DNA of 64,000 nt, from the NCBI RefSeq assembly GCF_035046485.1, contig NC_085138.1, forward strand, positions 59,811,254-59,875,253, read 5' to 3'. Positions 21,514 to 32,608 of this stretch are shown here, one piece after another. The stretch comes from Aedes albopictus. Its lineage: Eukaryota; Arthropoda; Insecta; Diptera; Culicidae. Position 1 is the first letter of the stretch. Each line of letters begins with the position of its first letter. The position numbers were made by a program, and so were the translations under genes. The notes under the pieces were generated by a model that was not told the origin of the DNA, made no database searches, and saw only the letters and a program-made list of their open reading frames with translations.

Positions 21514-24129
21514 CTATTTTTTTCCGATCATACTAAATATTTTTGGTTCATCTTCTGAATACCTAGAATACCTGTTTGCCTTTACTTTGTCGCCAGGAAT
21601 AGGCAAAAAACTATGGAATTTCTGAGTGCCTGGTATTGTTTTGGCGTTATTATATATTTCTTCGAGATCTTCTGACATTTTAATGTACTGTTCAGTGGAT
21701 ACGTAACAGAAATTTAATTTAGTTATATTTTTATCTGTCTGTACAACTGCCCAGTTATATAACTCTCGTGGAGTTGTTATGGTATTTCCATAATCTCGAG
21801 CAAGACTTGCTCTCTTTGCCATTCGCTTGAGAGTGCCACCAATAGCATCACATGGACCTTTACCGTGGGACGTTGCAAAAAAAATGCCATTCTGCTCTTA
21901 ATGCATGCTTTGACTGGAATCTACATAGACTAGCAAAGTTCTTCTTATTTTTGTATTGTGATGCTGCCCCATCAGACATAAAATAAATTTTAGAAAAGTT
22001 CGTTAATTGTTTCATAAAATCTATCATTTTTTAGATGAACAACTGGACCGCAACTGTATCGTGAGCCATTACTTCCGATATGATAATGAAGCTAACATTT
22101 ACAAGTTTATTATCTTTCATATAGTAAATTTCAAATGGGTGTATTGTTGCTTGCGAGTTGTTCCAATGATATCCTTGAGCAGCGTTTTGAATTATGAATG
22201 AATAGTTTTCAGAGAAATCACAAATCGCAAGAATTTCATCATCCTTTAATGTATCTTTTTTATTTCTGAGAAATGATGATTGTTGTTTATGAATGAAGTC
22301 GTCAATTTTATCAACAAGATACGGAACAAATTCATCAACAGGTTTAATAATCGTTTCTAAATTACAGCGATCAGTATTCAACCCCTGCTGAAATATAATC
22401 TCTTATTTGTCATTTGATTCTAATATCAATGTAAGTTCCTCTTCAATGTGTTCATTACAAGCACACTTTTCACAAGCACGGAAAAAGCAATTATCTGTTC
22501 TGGTGGAAATATCGCAAAGCATTTTTTGTATTATTTCATCTTGTGACACAATTCTTATACTGTTGAACATTAAATTTACATTTTCATGAATAGTACATAT
22601 GCATACATTATGTATACCAGTAGAATCAAGTAAAATACAATGCTTTGGTCGCAACTGTGTAAATACTGTGAAACCAATATTCACAGTTTTGTACATATCT
22701 ACAAAAATCATATAAGCCTCTTTGAGCGACATCATCAAAAGTCGTTTTTGAACTTGTTGTTTTTTTTCCATTTCGAACCTCAGAAACAAAATCATTTGTT
22801 CCTGGCATTGGCCTGCTGATATCATTATCATCAAAAAATTCTCTTACTATTTGTTTTGTATCGTCATCAATACCATGCCCCCTACTTTTTTCGGTGGTAC
22901 AAAGAATACCCTGTTCATAAACAAGATCCTTCACCTGCCTCGCCATATACATTGGTGCGTTAAGGACAGACTTGTTGGAATCCCAAAATGGCCGCCACAA
23001 TGGCCGGCTTTGGCACCTACTCACGATTTCGAAGGCACAAATCTCCTCGAAAACAAAATCAGCGCACCTGATCTTCTTATTTTAAGCTTATTACAAGTGA
23101 GCAAGAACAGAATAATGAAAAGCAATGTTGTGTGCAGCTTGCTTCTTGAGATTTGTGCGTTTGAAGTTTTGATGCATTGATGAAGCGGGATGTCAAAACG
23201 TTTGTCCTTAAACTCTCTTGTGATTTTATTTACCGACCAAGACTTAGGAAGTACAGATAGTATTTTAATCTGTTCGCTTCTGTCAGTTGTAGGGTGATTG
23301 AACTTATCCTTTAACTGCATAATTATCTCGTCATACGCCTCCACTTTGCCAACATCCGTTGAATCTATTCCGAAGATATTTTTTCGAACTGCTTTCGTAA
23401 TCTGCAATGATTTGTTTATGCGATATTCCATACTTCTCATGTTTCTAGATGAGATTGGCGATAAACTCAATGTTTCAGCAATGGTATTAAACTTCTCAAT
23501 ATTATGGGGACCCTGTAGTTGATCTGTTGACGGAATTGACTCCAATGATGGAATAGATGGTACCATATCTGTAAGATAAAAGTTAAGGTTAACAATATAA
23601 TAATGAATGCAGTGGAAAGTTAATGATAGTTATTTATGCAACGAGTTGCAAAAATGATTTTTTTTCGCACAAGTAGTACATTTATCCAACGAGGCTTGCC
23701 GGGTTGGATAAATACGAAGAATACTGAAAAATGTAGTTTTGCAACGAGCTGCAAAATAAGTTATATAAAAGAAGCTAACACGTTGAAGGCTTACTTACCC
23801 AGCTCATGTTCGATTTGTTGACCACTCGTTGACGGTTCTGGTTCTGGAACATCATGATGTTGCTGCCCACTAAATGATGGTTGCATAGTTTCGTCGTTTC
23901 CATCCGATCGGCGTTTTTTCGTATTCGGGCTTCTGTTGTGACTTATCAATCCACGACATGACTCACAAATACTCATCGATTCGTCAATTTCATGTGTATA
24001 TCCCATGGAATGAATTTTATCTATCAATCTTAATGACATGCCCCGTAGATTATGACGGTTGCACTTTGTATTGTTTATTTTTTCACTGCACTTGAATTTG
24101 TTGAATTTTGATTTATACGATTGATCCAT
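21514..24129 (-). pseudogene. Broken transposase of the 4.2-kb element
   Basis: Exon 1 (24,129-23,799) encodes a Cys/His-rich N-terminus (NNTKCNRHNLRG, SICESCRGLISHN). A GTAAGT donor lies at 23,793-23,798 and an acceptor tttatcttacag at about 23,569-23,580, which keep the frame. Later pieces include GFTVFTQLRPKHCILLDSTG and HNVCICTIHENVNLMF, a Cys cluster (FFRACEKCACNEH), and acidic motifs ILAICDFSENYSF, QNAAQGYHWNNSQATIHPF and SDGAASQYKNKKNF, ending at AKRASLARDYGN. I read DFSENY and SDGAASQYKN as the first two catalytic aspartate regions. Frameshifts near 22,780 and 21,900, and an unclear exon boundary near 23,020-23,160, break it. Confidence 0.7.
23636..23760. repeat. Small hairpin with GCAACGAG ends in the transposase intron
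   Basis: Words gcaacgagttgcaaaa and ttttgcaacgagctgc bracket about 125 bp, with an inner ccaacgaggcttgccgggttgg palindrome-like part. It lies wholly inside the inferred 230-bp intron. Probably a MITE fragment. Confidence 0.5.
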
Positions 24130-24984
24130 TACTTTTCAGAACTGCCTTTAATAACCAAAGAGAAGTAACACGTTGAATGATACCGATTCATTTTCTTGTT
24201 TTGTTCATATTTGCTTTAGGTACAACTCTTGATTTGTTTTTTTTTTCGATTAGGTAGTTCGAATCTAATAAATAGCCTTACCTAATATTAGGTAAGAACA
24301 TGGGGTAGAAACGTTTGGGTAGAAATTACAGCAGCACGTATGAAATGCGTGTTCTAATTGTATATTGTTTCGTACTTCTAGAGTGCTGCTGCGTGAATAT
24401 GGGTGCATTGCATTGTCGCATATGACACAATAAGTTTCATTGCATTTTGAGATTACTAGATAACCTTCACTGGTTTAGTTTGTTTTTAAAAAAAGACACT
24501 GAAAAAATAATAATTTGGACATGAAAAAGTTTTTGTTAGAAAAACTTTTTTTCCTTAAAAGTGCCCATCTTGTGATGTATGGACGGTTGGTAGGGAACAT
24601 AATTACCTGTCTTGAGACAAAATTTCATCAAAATCAAAAATGGTGTTTTTTTAAATCAACTTTGAATTTTTAGAAATGATTTTTTTCAGTGTAGGGCTCG
24701 TTTTGGATTTTTTTCAGTATTTTTTTCTTAAAATTTGACTTATTTTGTGATAATCACCCATACAACACTTTTTTGTAGGAGTAGTCATTTTTTGATTAAA
24801 AACATTTTTAAAAAATCAATAAAAAAAGTTTAGCCCTTTTCAAAAGTCAGTCCAGATAAATTTTGAAGAAACTAAGTATGCAAAGTGGCTTATCTAGTCT
24901 TGGTGTACATACCCAGAAAGTTTCATTGTAATCTGAGAGGGTGCTGCCAACTCCGAATACGATTTGGAGCGAAATTCGTCATTA

Positions 24985-25141
24985 ACGAGATTTTTAGCCC
25001 TAGGCTAGTTCATCTCGGGACCCACGCTTTACTTCCCTTCCGAAGGAAGAACTCATATTTTGCGAGTTTGTCGGGAGTGGGATTCGATCCCAGGTCCTCG
25101 GCGTGATAGGCATGCGCTTTAACCATCACACCAGGTCCGCT
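24985..25141 (-). mobile_element. tRNA-derived SINE with gagcggacctggtgtgatgg head
   Basis: On the minus strand the head includes an A-box-like tggtgtgatggttaaagc and a B-box ggatcgaatccc. The body contains agttcttccttcggaaggg, aagtaaagcgtgggtcccg and ctcgttaat. The 3' tail (acagataaaaaaaa) is displaced to 20,724-20,744 by the 4.2-kb transposon. A 5' fragment of the same family lies at 2,994-3,067. Confidence 0.75.
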
Positions 25142-25159
25142 CCCTATTTGTTATTTTTT

Positions 25160-25570
25160 TAATACTAGCTGGCTCCGGTAAATTTGGTCTTTCGAACAGG
25201 GACCAAAATTTAAAATTAATTTTCAAAAAGTTCAATTTTTCCATGTTTTTGCCATATATACCGCCTTTGATTGACTGAAAACTAACAGAACAAGACAAAG
25301 ATGACCAAAATTGGACTTTCCAATTTGGAGTTACGCGTGGTCCAATGTATGGTAAGGGGCCATGATACTGTTTGTCATTATGCCAAATATTTGCCATTGA
25401 AGTCCGACATTCATCCAAGGTTACTATGATTCACGTTGTGTTGGTCATTTGTTGGGTTTGTTTGGCCAAATATTTGCCATGTCTAATGGGACCTTTACTG
25501 CATTTATATGCATAGATATCTGAAAATCCGAAAATGTATCGAATCTTCAATAAACAACTTCAGCAGAAGT
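25160..25570. other. Possible LINE-tail remnant and unassigned sequence
   Basis: The start tactagctggctccggtaaa resembles the LINE-tail pieces at 49,480 and 49,866, but the rest does not align by eye. No gene seen. Confidence 0.35.
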
Positions 25571-25574
25571 ATAT

Positions 25575-26060
25575 CAAAAGTTTGATCTCAGACGGGTTTG
25601 GCGGTCTGGTGTCTACCGCTTCTGATTCTTATGCAGAAGGTCCTGGGTTCAATCCCTGGCACGTCCCTTTCCTCCTACTTTCTCTCTTTCTCTTCTCTAT
25701 AACCTTCGCTAGAACAGAAACGGGTTGAAAAAGCCGTTTCCCTTCCTTCCAACTTTCACAGCACAGTGTCAATCTATTATATAACGCCTGCAAGTTATGC
25801 AACCAAGCGAACTGTACCGCTTCTCCTTCAGAGTAATCAACACACCATCTATCACGTAAATCTATCCCCTATCCATGGATCGCATCACTGACCAAAGATG
25901 ACTCCTGGATCTCACATCCTATCCTACTAACAAATACCCCATCCGTGCTGGTTGTGAGGACGCAGAGTGCTCTCGGTCTCTAGTAGCAACAACTATCACA
26001 CTCTAAAATTCCTTTCGCATCCCAACTTATTGTAAGGACTTGGCCGGCACCAGTATTGAC
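25575..26060 (+). mobile_element. Third tRNA-derived SINE family, long body
   Basis: The head tttggcggtctggtgtctac and box B gggttcaatccc (about 25,645) form a tRNA-like unit. It is followed by a pyrimidine-rich stretch (ctactttctctctttctc) and a long body ending near ttggccggcaccag. I cannot name the family with confidence. Confidence 0.55.
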
Positions 26061-27470
26061 CCAAAATATATAAGCTGCTTAAATTGCACTTTGAGGATAA
26101 GTGGAGAGATCCAAACTCTCAGTGCAATACCTACTATTTAAGATCACGGAGGAGTAACCATTGCATTGACATGTACAGTCAGTCTAAGCTAAGCATAGTC
26201 AATCAAAAGTTAGATCTCGTCGAATGTTCTAGACCATGCTGTCTGTCATTTACTGCAAAAGCGCAATGAGTTGAAACGTTGGATCATTATTCCGCCACTT
26301 GTTACGACACTGTGACCGTCGATTTTTCATTGAAGTTCAGTTTAATTAAATTACGATTCACCGGCAACCAACCACCTACATAGAAAAGAAACGAAGAAAA
26401 TTTACACCTACCAACAAGATTAATTTCATCAGCTAAAACGAAACACCAACCGTCCGTACCGTACAGAGTCAGACCCCGGCCGATTGATGTCGGTCATCAA
26501 GTCGTGCTGCTAGCTTTCCTTTACGTTTACATCCTACACGCTACGTCCGAGTCCGAGTGCCCAACTATTGACCTAGTCGACTGCTTCGAAGATGACCGGC
26601 ACTTCGAGAACGATTCTCGTGAACGGACGCTGATCTGACGGACTGGGTGCCGTAGAAATTATTAATGATACTCATTCGACTTTTTCTCCTCTCTACGATC
26701 CTTCTACGTCTATCTGCTAGCCGTTTGATTCAGCCTGTAGAGTCTTTACATCGATATCCCATCCGGTTAGGAAAAAAAGGCAAAACACGCATCGACGGAT
26801 AGGCGGACGGACGAACGAGGTGAAATAGCGCTCCCATTAGACGGAGTAACATCCAGCGTTCTTCGGTGGGGCAAAAACAACATCGAAATCAGAATCAGAT
26901 TTCTCGCCCTTTCTTCGAGTTCATTTGTAACCATAATTACATACCCACACAGTCTCTCTCACACACGGGCTTTCAGACGTACCTGACTGGGATTGAACCG
27001 AGAACTGTATGTACCACCGGGGGTGAAGAACAGGAAATAGTGATTATTTTCATACGATTTACACTCTCTCCGCCCGACAACCACTAGCAGCTCCGGCAGC
27101 AAGTAGTCCGGACTTCTGCAATCGTTAAATGAAGCAATTTTGTGCTTCTTCAGAGAACTACGGATACCCTGCAATTAGCCCATGTGGGACTGTTGGTTTT
27201 AAGAGATTGTTATGGATCGAAATCAAATTAGAACCTGATTCATCGAGATGCTGCATCATATTATTACTGATACTGGTTTGACTGTGGTGAGAAGCAGTTC
27301 GGGTTGAGAAATATTTTAGAGTAATTCGCAGGTTGATTCCACTAACAAATGTGTCACAATTTTATCTAGAAGTCCGACAGAATTAAAAGAAGGAGTAAAG
27401 GAGTAAAAAAACAAATTTCGGTGTTGATGGGATCACTCCTCGTCCCATGGAAGCACCATAGGCGAAGCTA
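26060..27470. other. Complex non-repetitive sequence, no gene assigned
   Basis: From about 26,400 to 26,900 the composition is more GC-balanced, with host-like complexity (ggcggacggacgaacgagg, cgagtccgagtgccc). Short frames do not resemble any protein I know. It could be an untranslated exon or regulatory DNA, but nothing in the sequence proves it. Confidence 0.4.
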
Positions 27471-27590
27471 ATTTTTCATCAAAAACATTTATTATTTATC
27501 ATCCCCCCCCCCCCCCCCCCCTTGACAAGTCAATGAGTAAAGTGACAAGAGAAGAAAATGAGATTTGTTCCGACCTACACTGAACGAAAA
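27470..27590 (-). repeat. Fragment of the TGCCTTTCTCGT-element interior with a C19 run
   Basis: The complement (aaatctcattttcttctctt, then gtcactttactcattgac, ending tgataaataataaatg) matches 15,858-15,932. A run of 19 C sits at 27,503-27,521 where the other copy has gaggggtggag. Confidence 0.7.
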
Positions 27591-28045
27591 CCCCATCCCG
27601 AAATCGACTGATTTGTCCGATCATCCAGTCCAAGTTACCAAAATCGTGTTTTCGAATGACGAATCAGTCATACGGCAATCATCCTAAAAAGCGGATGACG
27701 ATCATCTTGTTCGCGTATGAGTCGACGCACGCTATGTGAATGAATATTAGTTGCAGAGCGAAGGTCGCTCAGATGCACCTAATTTATTCATCGATAGCGT
27801 AACAAGTTCATCATGGAGGCTTTCTGAGGGAAATCATGGAACAATCCCTGAGTCATGAAAAACATTCTTCTTCTTCAGTATTTGGAAATGTTCAACTGCT
27901 CATGCAAACCGAGACTTGTTTTTCATCTAATTTGAAATAAATTTGAAACTTTATTATTCTAGGTTTTGGAAAACCAGACTCTCCTTGTTCAGGTGAACTC
28001 GATTATGCCGAATTTTTAGTTATTTTTCCTCTACGCCTTTTTACG
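27591..28045. other. Non-coding sequence, nothing recognised
   Basis: Mixed-complexity sequence with no gene, palindrome or repeat that I can support. Confidence 0.35.
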
Positions 28046-28049
28046 TAGG

Positions 28050-29600
28050 TTGGCATAGGCATCCTGTAGAAATTCTTAGGGAATTCAGAAGTTTATTCCT
28101 CTAGTAGGTTTAATATTCCATCATATTTTTTTTTCTGATGGAGCCGACCTACTGAGGTTTGATATTCCATCAGATTTTTTTTCTCTTATATTCTTTAGAG
28201 AACTTTTCAGCGAGTTTTTTTTTTGGAAATCTTAAAAAAATGTATTTCCCTACGGATACCAATGAAAATTTCTTCAGAAATGCGTTTAGGAATTTTATCA
28301 AGTGTTCTTCTAGAAAACCCTGTAAGAGTTGCACCTGAGATTTTTGAATTATTACTTTCAGTGATTCCAGCAGTCATTACCGAGAAATACACACAGAAAT
28401 TCATTCAGAGTTTCCTTCACGAGTTCCCCCATGAATTTTCCCACAGATTTCTTCACAATTTCTTTCATGAATTAATATTGGAAACATTAACAAATCTTAA
28501 CAGATGTAAATTTGGGTGTTTCCCCCAATATTTCAAAACAGATTCGTTCAAAAACACTCCTATATCATAAATTTTCATTATTATATTTTATTAGAGACAC
28601 TTTACCAAATAAGTTGGCATTTGTGTCCAACTTCATAAGTGATTTCAGAAAATCCTTCAGTAACTTTAGAAGTCTTCTATTCTTTCTTTGCTACTTTCTT
28701 GAATTTGCACAAAAAAAAACTGATTGAATTCTTGAATCCCTGGAAGAACTCCTGGAGAAATTCTTGAACATTTTCTGGAGGAAATTCCCTGAAGCATTAT
28801 CTGAAGTAATCCCCGAATGGATTCTTGAAAAATTCTTGAGATACCTTTGGAAGAATTCCCGGAAAAATAAAGGAAACTTGTGAAACTGTCCTAAAAATTT
28901 TTTTAAATTAATTTCAGGTAAAGTTTTGAAAATAAATATTCTGAAATTGGAGAAATTCCGAAGAAAATCCTAAAATATCTGAAGGATTCCCAAAAAAAAT
29001 CAGCAGGAATTCCTGGAGAAAACCAGTGGAGGAACTCTTAAAGATATCTCTGAATAAATTTCTTAAAGGATTTGCAGAACTCCTGGAATCTGGAACCTTT
29101 AGAAACGCCAAAAAATGAATTCGGAAGTAATTTTTGAAGAAATTCCGAAGAAAATCTCAGGAGAGATTCCTGAATGATTACCGGAACAATTTTCGAAACA
29201 ATCCCTGATGGAATCTATGAAGCACTCCCTTGAGGTATCCTTGGAGTACTTCTAGATGAAACGCTTGAGAATTTTCTTGTGGAACTTCTGGAGAAATGAC
29301 AAGCAAAACTCTTGGAGGTAATCCTGAAGGTATCCCCAGAGGAATATAAGGGAATACTTGTAAGAAGCATATTTAGACTAAATATTGAAAAACTTTGAAA
29401 AAAAATCACAAGGCAAATTTCTGAAAAAGAGGAATTCCTGGAGAAATTTTCAAAGAAATTCATGAACCGAAATACATTTAACAATAATATAAAGTAGAAT
29501 CATTAAAGGAATTATTGCTGATATATTTAAAAGAATTCCTGTATGAATCTACTTTCTGTAACAATTCCAGAAAAAAATCTTTAAATCCAGAAATAATCCC
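28050..29600 (+). repeat. Strongly decayed GGAATTCC-type minisatellite
   Basis: Words such as gaattcctggagaaa, ggaattcctgga, gaaattccgaagaaaatc and gaatttctggag recur, with heavy loss of periodicity. It is an old relative of the arrays in region 1, here without recognisable transposon ends. Frames of 60-115 residues are artefacts. Confidence 0.65.
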
Positions 29601-31382
29601 TGAAGGAAATTATGGAGGTTTTTCTGTCGCGATTGCGGAAAAAATTGAGTTTCATTGGCTGGTTTTTATTCTTTTACTAAAAAAAAACTATCGTCAAGAT
29701 TAGGAAAACTCATTCAAACAATAAGCACATTATTGAACTCATTTCAGTGGGAACGTACCAGTAAAAAGTGCGTTGAAATTTGAGTAGCCAGCTCTGACGT
29801 TATAATGACAGCATTGCAACGTAACCTTTCTTGCAATTTTGAACCAACTGGAAACCATTTTAACTGCTTTGCAACGCTCCTGTAACTAAAAACCATTTTA
29901 GTGCAGGATTAAATTACTTATACGATGCTAACAGCTCTTTGTAGTTAGCTAAGTTTTGGGTTCAAGTAAAATTGATCAGATGGGTTCCAGGTCATTAGCC
30001 GAATGACATTTGGCCAGTGAAGAGAATTGTCAGACAAAAGAGGCACAAAACAAGCTACAAAGAAGGTGCGGCGATTAATCATTATCCCAACTGGTAACAG
30101 ATGGTCGGGGTTCTGCTAAACCGAACCAAAGACCATTTTTTCAAAAATTGAGTTTTCTTAACCATTAAGTGAAGAAAATGATGCTCTTCCTTCCATGTAA
30201 AAATCCAGTAATTCTGACAGCTCTTTGTGGAGAAAATTCAAAATTTCTGTTTGGCGGAACATACAAAACATCATTTTGCATCCAACCAGAGTGAACTGTA
30301 AGCCATTCGATAGAATCAGCAAAATATTTTAGTTTTGGTCCAGGTGATGAACATTTCAAGTTCTCCTCATCGCCGTCAGATTTCTAACTTCTAACCGACT
30401 CACAGAAACAATCTATGAGAGAAATGAACACGTTACTAGAAATATGGGTGTGGGAGGAACCAATTATGTTTCGATGGCACTGATTGCCATTTTTCCAAAT
30501 CACATTCAGCCAGACCGAACCAAGTCCACAGCATTTTAGAATCAATTTATTCTCAACAATACAAAAACCAACTGGTTTTTAATGCCAGCGTTATGTCGAT
30601 ACACTTCATACTGGTAATTTAACAAAGGAGCCATCATTGAACAACAAGCCTAATTAGATTAATAAAGCTTGAAAAAAATCAAACACTTGGTTCGCTTTGG
30701 CTGATCGAAAAATGGCGTTTTCACAAAAACCATCCTTGAGAAGAATGTTTAGAACTTGATTGAGTCTTAACGACTGACCTTCAGCAAGGTAATATGACCT
30801 AGAGGTAACGCGCTTGGTTATCACTCAGATGATCTAAGTTCGAATCTCTTTCATATTTTTGAAAACTTGTTTGTACTTAGTGCACTTTGGCAGAACATTT
30901 TCATGGTTTTCTTCGACCATCATAAATTTGAAGTACACAAAATGCTCCACATTCACATCTCAGGACCTCAGGGTATGCAAGGACATCGTTTGACATAATC
31001 ACTCTTGCTCTGTGCCTCCACATGCACCGCTTATGAAGAAAATGCATGGATGGGAAAAGCTGAGCTGGGGGGGGCTTCCGCCGTTCATATTTCAAACTAT
31101 TTTGAGACCTTCGTGCTACCATACTATACGCGTCCTTTTTGATTCATGTGAAGGATTGTGAATGATATCGATTTCAACTTGATAGACGATGAAAAATCGA
31201 GATTTTTTTCACTGTCCAACTGGTTTTACCTAAAACAAAAAAAACACATTCAGCCAAACTGAACTATAAACCATTTTCTAATGTTTTTGATCAGCCAGAG
31301 TGAACTGAGTTCAAAGTACCAAGAAATAAAAAGTTATTATATCAATGATTCCAAATAATTTACATGTATTTTCAATTTCGCG
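29601..31382. other. Low-copy sequence with a recurring 30-bp word
   Basis: No gene seen. A diverged motif resembling cagccagactgaact then aaaccatttt recurs at about 29,850, 30,110, 30,283, 30,508, 31,250 and 31,293. Confidence 0.45.
30790..30865 (+). repeat. tRNA-like fragment (SINE head or tRNA pseudogene)
   Basis: The word tgacctagaggtaacgcgc resembles an A-box region, and agttcgaatctc a B box about 40 bp further on. The paired stems of a functional tRNA are not convincing. It is probably a SINE head. Confidence 0.45.
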
Positions 31383-31690
31383 TTGGTCCTCTGCACGTAG
31401 AGTCTATGATTCGTGCCCATAGATGATTACCGGTCTTATCAGCGTTTTGTAGATAGTTAACTTCGTCTGACGACGAATTTTGTTCGATCGTAGAGTTCCA
31501 CGGAGTCCAAAGAAAGCTCGAATTCCTGCCACAATGCGTCTCTGAATTTCTCTGCTGGTGTTGTTGTCAGCGGTAACCAGTGAGCCCAAGTACACAAATC
31601 CTTCAACCGCCTCGATTTCATCAACGTCGATTTTCAGGGTGGCGGGCGCGGTGTCCGATTCGCCTGGCATCACCCTTTAGCCGGATGTAC
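31383..31690 (-). pseudogene. RTE-like LINE 3'-region fragment
   Basis: The minus strand encodes the C-terminal part of the same kind of reverse transcriptase: AVEGFVYLGSLVTADNN, then SREIQRRIVAGIRAFFGLRG, IRRQTKLTIYKTLIRPVIIY and GHES. The tryptophan that usually follows is a stop codon. The piece is isolated, with no flanking LINE sequence. Confidence 0.85.
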
Positions 31691-32604
31691 GTTTCTACCA
31701 AATTTACGAGCAATAATATCAATATCATAAGCGAAACCAAGCAACTGAAGGGACTTCGTGAAAATCGTTCCAATGTAAACTGACCCATTCCTTAAAGTGC
31801 CCATTTAGGAAAAATAAAACATCTCAATCGAAATAAAAGCATCGCAAACTGACTCAATTCCACCATCAAAACCTCCAGTTCCAAAGGGGCTAAAAGCAAA
31901 CGATTACCTAACCACTGAAAAATTGCACAAAATTGACCATTTCAAAAAGTGCGTTCTTCAAGCGGAAGACCATGGAAAAACGATCCACTTCTGAAACAAT
32001 TAACAATCTCCTCCATCCCACCCGCAGTTGGGCGGGCAGCAGAGCTCAACGACTGACTGCCCGAAGAAGTAGTGATTCATGTTGGAAGCACTAGCCAGCT
32101 CTAGCATCATGCATCAAAGCAGGTTCATACATCTCCTTGTCCGTTCGGTAAGGCACGGCGCACGGAGTTCGGCGAATACATAGCCCTTTTGGCAAACTTG
32201 TAAAACCTTCGCCACGCCGCCGCCATGAGGGTTGAATACCGCTCAGAATGGGTAGCCAGCCGCTAGCCGACCTTCTTTGCGCTCTAATGGAAAGCGACGG
32301 CTATTGACCGTGAAACGAAGAGCGTAAAACAAAAAGTTTTGGCGGTCCATCCGTCCGTCCGTGTGTTCACTGTTCATAGGTGTCCATAACGTTTTACTAC
32401 ATGTGCAGCACTTTGTTGAGCTGTTGTGTTGTGGGTGGCACACTACTGGTATAAGAGCGTTCTGCGACGTAAACTTTAGCTACAGAGAGCAGAACGATTC
32501 TTGAATGAAGAGGAGCTGTAACTTGAGATCCCCAGCAATTTGTCTCGCAATGTGGGGCATTCTCGGGATCCGCGTGCTTCGCTCGAATAATGAGATCGGG
32601 AGGG
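31691..32604. other. Complex, GC-balanced sequence, no gene assigned
   Basis: About 32,000-32,450 is notably GC-balanced and non-repetitive (cgcagttgggcgggcagc, cacggcgcacggagttcgg, tccgtccgtccgtgtg). This could be host regulatory or untranslated DNA. The short frames do not resemble known proteins. Confidence 0.4.
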
Positions 32605-32608
32605 TATA

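Larger units (their letters stand above)
20745..24980 (-). mobile_element. 4.2-kb DNA transposon with long TIRs, Sola-like guess
   Basis: Terminal inverted repeats start GACG(A/G)ATTTCGC and extend about 490 bp (20,745-21,235 and about 24,490-24,980). They include ttggcagcaccctctcaga and long AT-rich stretches such as aatggtgtttttttaaatc. A 4-bp direct repeat ATTA flanks the element (20,741-20,744 and 24,981-24,984). The target was the 3' region of a SINE, whose tail continues at 20,724-20,744. It contains one broken transposase gene on the minus strand. A 4-bp target duplication would suit Sola-type elements; that family name is inference. Confidence 0.8.

Noticed and set aside
25595..25670. 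A tRNA gene on the plus strand
   Set aside because: A and B boxes are visible but the stems do not pair well and a SINE body follows.
27503..27521. C19 run as a telomere-like or structural signal
   Set aside because: The homologous copy at about 15,903 has only a short G-rich word, so this is simple-sequence expansion in a dispersed repeat.
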